DNA from: an uncultured Clostridia bacterium
Lineage (GTDB): Bacteria > Bacillota_A > Clostridia > Christensenellales > CAG-138
Assembly: GCA_946623765.1 (NCBI GenBank)
Contig: CAMORL010000012.1
Span: 1-20,680 of the forward strand
Direction: 5' to 3'
DNA: 20,680 nt
This document shows positions 1 through 4,960 of the stretch, one piece after another. The first letter of the stretch is position 1. Each line of letters begins with the position of its first letter. The position numbers were made by a program, and so were the translations under genes. Below the pieces are notes generated by a model. That model saw only the letters and a list, made by a program, of their open reading frames with translations, made no database searches and was not told where the DNA came from.

Positions 1-1
1 C

Positions 2-508
2 AATGAGTTCCGCCTTGATCTGCTTGAGTACATGAAAACGCATGGCGACATTATCGAACATGCGCCAAACGGGCTGCACGCGGTTGTCGGTGCAACGAAT
101 GAAACTCCTGCCGGCATCGTCTTCGTCCTGAAGAACCGCAATCAGGGCGTGAATGTGGATCACAAGAACCGCATCCATCCGTTCTACATGGTGTATATCG
201 CCAACGACGGCGAGATCGTCTGCGACTACCTCGATCCCAAGACGTTGCTCGACACATTCCGTTATTTGTGTAGAGGAAAGAAGGAGCCGGATGTGACGCT
301 TTGCAGAGCGTTCAACGCGGAAACGAACGACGGGCGCGACATGAAGGAGATTTCGCTGCTGCTGAACGACGCGATCAATTCGATCATCGACGTCAAGGAG
401 GAGAGCGATATTGACAGCTTATTCTCCGCAGGCGGCACGTCCGCACTGGTGTCGAAGATTTCGGGCTTGGACGACTTCGAGCTGATTTGCTTCCTTGTGG
501 TACGATAA
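2..508 (+). CDS. Helicase-like protein, C-terminal part (5' end outside window)
   Basis: The frame is open from base 2, so this is the last 168 residues of a longer protein cut by the window edge; the first ATG at 32 is internal. The visible part contains the segment KNRIHPFYMVYI, then DGEIVCDYLDPKTLLD, and ends in GLDDFELICFLVV. From memory this pattern matches the C-terminal tail of SNF2/DEAD-type helicase-related proteins encoded directly before DUF4391 genes, often near type III-like restriction-modification genes. The helicase motor motifs would lie upstream and cannot be seen, so the helicase call rests on the tail and the neighbour. The next gene starts 10 bases after the stop, so the two are very likely co-transcribed. 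A defence role is inference. Confidence 0.6.
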   Translation, partial: NEFRLDLLEYMKTHGDIIEHAPNGLHAVVGATNETPAGIVFVLKNRNQGVNVDHKNRIHPFYMVYIANDGEIVCDYLDPKTLLDTFRYLCRGKKEPDVTLCRAFNAETNDGRDMKEISLLLNDAINSIIDVKEESDIDSLFSAGGTSALVSKISGLDDFELICFLVVR

Positions 509-518
509 AGGAGAAACG

Positions 519-1160
519 ATGCTGAATCTGCCTGCCCCAACTGAATTCAATAAGCGTATTCCAAAGCAGAAGTTCTATGAGAATCTGCCGGTGACGCCTG
601 CCGTCAAGCGTGTGTTCGTCGAGCAGATCCGCACCATCTGGTGGCGCAACAAGATCGCGGCGACAACGATGAACCTTGCGGAGGGTGACGCCGTCAAGGA
701 ACTGGAAGTCTTTGAAATACAGCTCAACGGGCCGTCTCTGGATGAATCGGTTCTCAGGCAAATGGATCAGGTGATCCCATATCATATCCTATTTCTGCTG
801 TCATTCGACGGGAAGGTGCAGGCATGGATCGGCTATAAGGAAGCGGCGCAGTCCGGAACCAACGCCTTCAAGGTGAGCGGGTATTATCATACGGACTGGC
901 TGAAAGAAACGAATGTATCGCTGCGGATCGAAGGATTGTCCACCGACGCCGTCTATGAAAATCTCGTCCGACAGATCGCGGGCACGGCGCTGATTACGCA
1001 AACCGGCGACACGCTGCAGGAAACGGTGGAGCGCACCAAACAACGCGCCGACATCGAAAAGAAGATCGCCGCGCTCGAAGCTAAGATTCGCAAGGAAAAG
1101 CAACTGAACCGCCAGATGGAACTGAACGCGGAAGTGAAGAGACTGAGGAAGGAGCTGTAG
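519..1160 (+). CDS. DUF4391 domain-containing protein
   Basis: 213 residues. The ATG at 519 is chosen because AAAGGAG (507-513) sits five bases upstream; a TTG-initiated extension to 495 would overlap the previous gene. Features typical of DUF4391 are IWWRNKI (residues 40-46), ELEVFEIQLN (61-70), a segment around LDESVLRQMDQ, and IPYHILFLLSFDG (86-98). Residues about 170-213 are highly charged and heptad-like, predicting a C-terminal coiled coil that could mediate dimerisation. The biochemical function of DUF4391 is unknown to me. The family is recalled next to helicase and DNA methyltransferase genes, and the helicase-like gene just upstream fits. A strong terminator (1274-1309) follows after a short fragment, so any methyltransferase or nuclease partner is missing on this side. 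Confidence 0.75.
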   Translation: MLNLPAPTEFNKRIPKQKFYENLPVTPAVKRVFVEQIRTIWWRNKIAATTMNLAEGDAVKELEVFEIQLNGPSLDESVLRQMDQVIPYHILFLLSFDGKVQAWIGYKEAAQSGTNAFKVSGYYHTDWLKETNVSLRIEGLSTDAVYENLVRQIAGTALITQTGDTLQETVERTKQRADIEKKIAALEAKIRKEKQLNRQMELNAEVKRLRKEL

Positions 1161-1168
1161 ATACTATA

Positions 1169-1261
1169 ATGGCAAGGAAATCCATTTTTGAGCTTTATCA
1201 GCAAAACAATGATAGAGAACTAGGAAATATCATATTTCTTATTAGGTCAAATAAAGAATAG
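1169..1261 (+). pseudogene. 30-codon ORF, possible truncated remnant of a third island gene
   Basis: ATG at 1169 follows the DUF4391 stop by eight bases; the upstream GGAAGGAG at 1147-1154 lies inside the DUF4391 gene and is a plausible ribosome binding site. The peptide begins MARKSIFELYQQNN and ends IFLIRSNKE. It reads like the start of a normal cytosolic protein, then stops just before a terminator. In related islands a DNA methyltransferase or nuclease gene would be expected next, so a truncated N-terminus is possible. No family can be assigned from 30 residues, and a genuine small protein is not excluded. Confidence 0.3.
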
Positions 1262-1273
1262 AATGCTTCAAAT

Positions 1274-1309
1274 ATGGCGGAGATCGAAACTCGATCTGCC
1301 GCCATTTTT
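1274..1309 (+). terminator. Rho-independent terminator after the DUF4391 gene
   Basis: ATGGCGG (1274-1280) pairs with CCGCCAT (1299-1305), and AGATCGA (1281-1287) pairs with TCGATCT (1291-1297). This gives a 14-bp stem with one bulged G and an AAC loop, followed by a T run. It closes the helicase/DUF4391 transcript. Confidence 0.9.
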
Positions 1310-1361
1310 ATGCATAAAACGGTGAAAAGAAGGGGCACTGAACGACGATTCCAAAAAGCTG

Positions 1362-1394
1362 GTGTCGTCAAAGTGTCGTCAAAGTGTCGTCAAA
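1362..1394. repeat. Three perfect tandem copies of the 11-mer GTGTCGTCAAA
   Basis: The 11-mer occurs head to tail at 1362-1372, 1373-1383 and 1384-1394, about 65 bp from the tRNA-fMet 3' end and just inside the presumed island edge. The stretch lies in a start-less frame open from 1326 to 1481. Possible roles are recombinase or excisionase arm sites, or the decayed 3' end of an integrase gene. The repeats are directly visible; the role is not. Confidence 0.9.
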
Positions 1395-1431
1395 ACCCAA
1401 AAAATGACGTCTCGCGAAAGAGCCAAAAAGG

Positions 1432-1453
1432 AAAAATGCCCTAAATTAGGGCA
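1432..1453 (-). terminator. Terminator of the tRNA-fMet gene (bidirectional form)
   Basis: TGCCCTA (1437-1443) and TAGGGCA (1447-1453) form a 7-bp hairpin. On the - strand it is followed by five U (A run 1432-1436 on the + strand), right after the tRNA 3' end. A T run at 1455-1460 means it could also stop + strand transcripts coming from the island. Confidence 0.85.
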
Positions 1454-1459
1454 CTTTTT

Positions 1460-1535
1460 TGGTTGCGGGGGCAGGACTTGAACCTGCGGCCTCCGGGTTA
1501 TGAGCCCGACGAGCTACCGACTGCTCCACCCCGCG
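1460..1535 (-). tRNA. Initiator tRNA-fMet (CAT anticodon)
   Basis: The reverse complement starts CGCGGGG, has the anticodon arm GGGCTCATAACCC with three consecutive G-C pairs, a GGTTCAAGTCC T-arm and ends CCCCGCAACCA with CCA encoded. C at position 1 opposite A at 72, together with the three G-C pairs in the anticodon stem, are the classical identity marks of initiator tRNA, so this is not the elongator tRNA-Met. The length is 76 nt. It has its own consensus promoter and terminator. The 3' end faces the accessory island, consistent with use as an integration site. Confidence 0.97.
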
Positions 1536-1547
1536 ATGGTATTGGAT

Positions 1548-1576
1548 ATTATAGCAAGGGAATCCGGATTTGTCAA
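1548..1576 (-). promoter_or_regulatory. Consensus sigma-A promoter for tRNA-fMet
   Basis: On the - strand, TTGACA (1576-1571) and TATAAT (1553-1548) are separated by 17 bp. Both are perfect consensus hexamers placed 12 bp before the tRNA 5' end. Confidence 0.93.
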
Positions 1577-1659
1577 GCCCTGTTTTGAAAAAAAGAGTGA
1601 AGATGATTGCGTGCGCTGCAGCACCTATATGAGATGCGGGTTTTTACTGCGTGAAGTCC

Positions 1660-1688
1660 TTGCAACGGGAAGCCGGTTTTGTTATAAT
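1660..1688 (+). promoter_or_regulatory. Promoter for the surE to ispH-rpsA operon
   Basis: TTGCAA (1660-1665) and TATAAT (1683-1688) have 17-bp spacing, 29 bp before the surE ATG. The promoter is divergent from the tRNA promoter, about 85 bp apart. Confidence 0.85.
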
Positions 1689-1717
1689 ATAATGAAATCA
1701 TAGTGGGGGAGTATGGA

Positions 1718-2467
1718 ATGAAGATCCTTTTGGTCAACGACGACGGCATCGATGCGTACGGCATCCGGACACTGCTGGCTTTGTGCGAAAATCGCCATAC
1801 GATCTGGATGATCGCGCCGGACAGGCAAAGAAGCGCGGTATCGAAGGCGATGACGCTCACATCGCCGCTGCGCGCCGTCCCGCGGGAGATCCCCGGCGCA
1901 AAGCTTGCGTATGCGGTCGACGGCACACCGGTAGACTGCGTGCGGTTGGGGCTCGGCAACCTTGTTCCGGAACAGCCGGATCTTGTAATCTCGGGGATCA
2001 ATCACGGTCCGAACCTCGGCAGCGACACGCTTTATTCCGGCACCTGCGCGGCGGCGCAGGAGGCTGCTCTTTCAGGCGTTCCCGCAATTGCGATGTCGCT
2101 CGATCATCGCGAGCCGTCGCACTTTGAAACGGCGTATTGGGCAACCGAACGGATCATCGATCTGTGCATGCGGCATCCATTGCCGTTCGGCATGTTTTAT
2201 AACGTCAACGTACCGGACGTGCCGCTCTCGGACCTCAAAGAATACAAGGTCACGGGGCTGTCGCTTGTGCGGTACAGAAAACAGTACGAATACCGCGAGG
2301 ATCCCTTGAACCGTCCGTATTACTGGGCGCCGCGCGGAAAACTTCCGTGCGATCCGGACGAGGACAGCGATTACGCGTGGCTCAAAAAGGGATACGTAAC
2401 GGTTACGCCCATGGGCTATCACAGCGAACGGCTCGACGCCGTAAATCTTTCGGGAGGCATACTATGA
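1718..2467 (+). CDS. surE: 5'/3'-nucleotidase SurE
   Basis: 249 residues, the usual SurE length. It hydrolyses phosphate from nucleoside monophosphates with a divalent metal, in the cytosol. The N-terminus MKILLVNDDG carries the metal ligands D8-D9; S39 (in DRQRSA) and N95 (in SGINHGPN) complete the family's metal site. GSDTLYSGTCAAAQEAA follows at about 101-117. The ATG at 1718 is chosen because GGGGGAG lies six bases upstream and it gives the standard SurE N-terminus; the in-frame GTG at 1703 adds five untypical residues and destroys the spacing. It heads the operon and overlaps the next gene by four bases (ATGA). Its job is probably nucleotide balance or salvage; the physiological substrate is not shown. 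Confidence 0.96.
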   Translation: MKILLVNDDGIDAYGIRTLLALCENRHTIWMIAPDRQRSAVSKAMTLTSPLRAVPREIPGAKLAYAVDGTPVDCVRLGLGNLVPEQPDLVISGINHGPNLGSDTLYSGTCAAAQEAALSGVPAIAMSLDHREPSHFETAYWATERIIDLCMRHPLPFGMFYNVNVPDVPLSDLKEYKVTGLSLVRYRKQYEYREDPLNRPYYWAPRGKLPCDPDEDSDYAWLKKGYVTVTPMGYHSERLDAVNLSGGIL

Positions 2468-3693
2468 GGGTTGCGGTTATCGGCGGCGGCGCGGCGGGTC
2501 AGCTTGCGGCGATCAAAGCTGCGGAAAACGGGCATCGCGTCACGATCTTCGAAAGCAATGAAAAGCTCGGCAAAAAGCTGTTCATCACCGGCAAGGGACG
2601 GTGCAACGTCACGAATGCGGCGGACAGGGAGGGGTTCTTCCGGCATGTCGTGAGAAATCCGCGCTTTCTTTACAGCGCGTACGCGCATTTCGACAGTGCG
2701 GCGATCATGCAGCTTATCGAGACGGCGGGCGTACCCTTGAAGATCGAGCGCGGACAGCGTGTGTTTCCGGTCTCCGATCATTCAAGCGATATTCTGAAAG
2801 CGCTCGAAAAGACGGTGCGCTCGCGCGGCGTCGAGGTGCGGCTGAACACGCGCGTATCGGCGGTCCTGGAGAGCGGCGGCACGATCTCCGGCGTGCGCGT
2901 CGGGGAAACGGTCGAGCCGTTCGACGCGGTGATTCTTGCAACCGGCGGCGTCAGCTATCCGTCCACGGGCAGCACCGGCGACGGCTACCGCTTTGCGCAG
3001 GCGCTCGGGCATACGATCGTTCCGCCGAAGGGCTCGCTGATCCCGTTCGAGACGGAGGAGACCTGGTGCGAATCGCTTTCGGGGCTGACGCTGAAAAACG
3101 TTACGCTGACTGCCTATAATAAAAAAGGAAAGGAAGTCTATTCCGAGCTCGGCGAAATGCTGTTCACGCATTTCGGCGTCAGCGGACCGCTGGTGCTTTC
3201 GGCATCCGCGCTTGTTGCGGAGGAACCGGAGGGCACGACGCTTTCGATCGACCTGAAGCCCGGACTGTCCTTTGAACAGCTGGATGCAAGGCTGCTGCGC
3301 GATCTGGCGGCGAACGCAAAAAAGACGTTCTCGGGCGCGCTGTACGGACTGCTTCCGCAAAAGCTCCTCGGCGTAGTGCTCGAACTCGCGGGGATTGACG
3401 GCGCGGCACAGGCGGGCAACTGCACAAAAGCGCAGAGACGCGCGCTTTGCGAAACGCTGAAAGGGTTGAAGCTGCATGTGAAAGGCACGCGTCCCGTCGC
3501 AGAGGCGATCGTCACGCGAGGCGGCGTTTCCGTGAAGGAAGTCAACCCTTCCACGATGGAATCGAAAAAGGTCAGAAACCTGTATTTTGCAGGCGAACTT
3601 CTCGACACGGACGCCTTTACGGGCGGATTCAACCTGCAGATCGCCTGGTCGACCGGCGCACTGGCAGGCAGCAGTATTCCCACGGAGGTATAA
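2464..3693 (+). CDS. NAD(P)/FAD-dependent oxidoreductase, HI0933/BaiN-like flavoprotein
   Basis: 409 residues, full length for the HI0933-like family. The N-terminal Rossmann FAD-binding motif GGGAAG is at residues 7-12 with acidic E30 closing the second strand. The family-diagnostic GKGRCNVTN is at 43-51, ATGGVSYPSTGSTGDGY lies mid-protein, and GELLDTDAFTGGFNLQ is at 377-392. Start at 2464: ATG overlaps the surE stop (ATGA), with GGGAGG just upstream inside surE, so translation is probably coupled. Members are soluble flavin enzymes. One group (BaiN) was linked to bile-acid intermediate reduction, but most have no proven substrate and automatic names such as aminoacetone oxidase are unreliable. 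Its place between surE and cmk suggests a housekeeping role, not a bile-acid pathway. Confidence 0.9.
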   Translation: MRVAVIGGGAAGQLAAIKAAENGHRVTIFESNEKLGKKLFITGKGRCNVTNAADREGFFRHVVRNPRFLYSAYAHFDSAAIMQLIETAGVPLKIERGQRVFPVSDHSSDILKALEKTVRSRGVEVRLNTRVSAVLESGGTISGVRVGETVEPFDAVILATGGVSYPSTGSTGDGYRFAQALGHTIVPPKGSLIPFETEETWCESLSGLTLKNVTLTAYNKKGKEVYSELGEMLFTHFGVSGPLVLSASALVAEEPEGTTLSIDLKPGLSFEQLDARLLRDLAANAKKTFSGALYGLLPQKLLGVVLELAGIDGAAQAGNCTKAQRRALCETLKGLKLHVKGTRPVAEAIVTRGGVSVKEVNPSTMESKKVRNLYFAGELLDTDAFTGGFNLQIAWSTGALAGSSIPTEV

Positions 3694-3697
3694 TCAT

Positions 3698-4354
3698 ATG
3701 AAACAAAGCATCGGCATCGACGGACCTGCAGGCGCAGGCAAGAGCACGGTTGCCAAGCAGATTGCAAAGATCCTGAATATTCCGTATCTTGACACCGGCG
3801 CGATGTATCGCGGCGTCGCGGTGGCGGCGAAGAAGCACGGCGTCGGTTTCACGGACGAGGAAGCGGTTGCGGCGCTGGTTCATGCGATCGATCTTCGGGT
3901 GCGGTACACAGAAACCGGCGAACAGCACATTCTGGTCGACGGTGAGGATGTCACGGGAGAGCTTCGCACCGAGGAGATCAGCCAGGGCGCGTCGCTTGTG
4001 AGCCGCGTGCCCGCCGTGCGCGACCGCATGACGGAGCTGCAGCGCGAAGTGGCGCACGCACAGCGCGTGGTGATGGACGGGCGCGACATCTGCACGAACG
4101 TGCTTCCGGATACGCCGTACAAATTCTTTGTGACTGCGTCGGCGGAGGAGCGCGCAAACCGCCGTTATAAACAGCTCATCGAAGGCGGACAGACCGCCGA
4201 TTACGATACGATTCTTGCGGATATCATCCGCCGCGACAGGCAGGACAGCGAGCGCGCCTATAAGCCGCTGTACTGCGGCGAAGACACGAAGCTCATAGAC
4301 ACGACGGACATGACGATCGAGGAAGCAGTCAACGCAATTCTTTCGGAGGTGTGA
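3698..4354 (+). CDS. cmk: Cytidylate kinase (CMP/dCMP kinase)
   Basis: 218 residues, normal for bacterial Cmk. It phosphorylates CMP and dCMP with ATP in pyrimidine nucleotide metabolism. The P-loop DGPAGAGKST is at 8-17, LDTGAMYR at 31-38, the CMP-binding DGRD at 127-130, and the lid segment RRDRQDSER at 178-186. ATG 3698 is chosen over the upstream in-frame ATG because GGAGG (3684-3688) lies nine bases before it and the upstream region overlaps the preceding gene. The order cmk-plsC-ispH-rpsA is a familiar arrangement in Clostridia, which supports the whole block. Confidence 0.97.
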   Translation: MKQSIGIDGPAGAGKSTVAKQIAKILNIPYLDTGAMYRGVAVAAKKHGVGFTDEEAVAALVHAIDLRVRYTETGEQHILVDGEDVTGELRTEEISQGASLVSRVPAVRDRMTELQREVAHAQRVVMDGRDICTNVLPDTPYKFFVTASAEERANRRYKQLIEGGQTADYDTILADIIRRDRQDSERAYKPLYCGEDTKLIDTTDMTIEEAVNAILSEV

Positions 4355-4357
4355 TCC

Positions 4358-4960
4358 ATGCTGTACGTCTTTGCATGCATCATCTTAAAGCCGATCCTCT
4401 GGCTGTACGGACGGCCGAAGATCTACAACCGCGCCGCGCTGAAAAGCAAGGGCAAGGTGATCTATGTTTCGAATCACGTCAAGATGAGCGATCCGATCTG
4501 GATCGCGGCGATCGTGTGGCGCTGCATTCACTTCATGGCGAAGTCGACGCTGTTTACGTCGAAGTTCATGACGGTGATCTTCCGGCTGCTGCTGTGCTTC
4601 CCGGTCAATCAGCGTACGGCGGACACAAAATCGATCAAGCATGCATGCGATCTTCTGAACAAGGGAAAAGCGTTCGGCGTGTTTCCTGAAGGACATCGTT
4701 CGGCGACCGAAGTCGACACGGACGCGTTTGACAAGGGCTGCGCGTTCATCGCGCTTCGCGCGGACGCGCCGATCGTGCCGCTGTACATCGTGCACCATGA
4801 CCGGAAGTTCGGTCAGCGGCTCAAGGTTGCGGTCGGCGATCCGATCTATCCCGCCGAGGTCAAAGCGCTCTGCCCGGGCAAGAAGCCGGTCGATGCAGTG
4901 AACGCAGCGATCACGGACGCGATGATGACCCTGCGCGACATTGCGGAGACGCGGCTATGA
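4358..4960 (+). CDS. plsC: 1-acyl-sn-glycerol-3-phosphate acyltransferase (PlsC-like)
   Basis: 200 residues. It transfers an acyl chain to lysophosphatidic acid to make phosphatidic acid, at the inner face of the membrane. A hydrophobic N-terminus (about residues 2-17) anchors it. The acyltransferase motif NHVKMSDP contains the catalytic H40 and D45 (HX4D). Block III reads FPEGHRS (109-115), with His where most members have Thr (EGTRS). IVPLYIVHH follows as block IV. GGAGG (4345-4349) precedes the start by eight bases, and only three bases separate it from cmk; its stop overlaps the ispH ATG. The block III change may affect acyl-donor or glycerophosphate binding but the catalytic dyad is intact. 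The acyl-chain and donor specificity cannot be read. Confidence 0.92.
   Translation: MLYVFACIILKPILWLYGRPKIYNRAALKSKGKVIYVSNHVKMSDPIWIAAIVWRCIHFMAKSTLFTSKFMTVIFRLLLCFPVNQRTADTKSIKHACDLLNKGKAFGVFPEGHRSATEVDTDAFDKGCAFIALRADAPIVPLYIVHHDRKFGQRLKVAVGDPIYPAEVKALCPGKKPVDAVNAAITDAMMTLRDIAETRL

Larger units (their letters stand above)
1326..1481 (+). pseudogene. Start-less open frame, possible decayed integrase tail
   Basis: The frame is open for 51 codons between a TGA at 1323 and a TGA at 1479 and reads across the 11-bp repeats, the bidirectional hairpin and into the tRNA gene. It has no good start. The peptide is Lys/Ser/Arg-rich (for example LNDDSKKLVSSKCRQ). Tyrosine integrase genes next to tRNA targets often end in such basic tails, but this is only a resemblance. 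It may be noncoding. Confidence 0.2.

Noticed and set aside
1362..1394. Short CRISPR-like array
   Set aside because: The 11-mers are directly adjacent with no spacers and far too short for CRISPR repeats; no cas genes are present.
1460..1535. Elongator tRNA-Met or tRNA-Ile2 with CAT anticodon
   Set aside because: The C1-A72 mismatch and three G-C pairs in the anticodon stem identify an initiator tRNA.
1703..1717. Upstream GTG as surE start
   Set aside because: It overlaps the Shine-Dalgarno sequence of the ATG at 1718 and adds residues not seen in SurE proteins.
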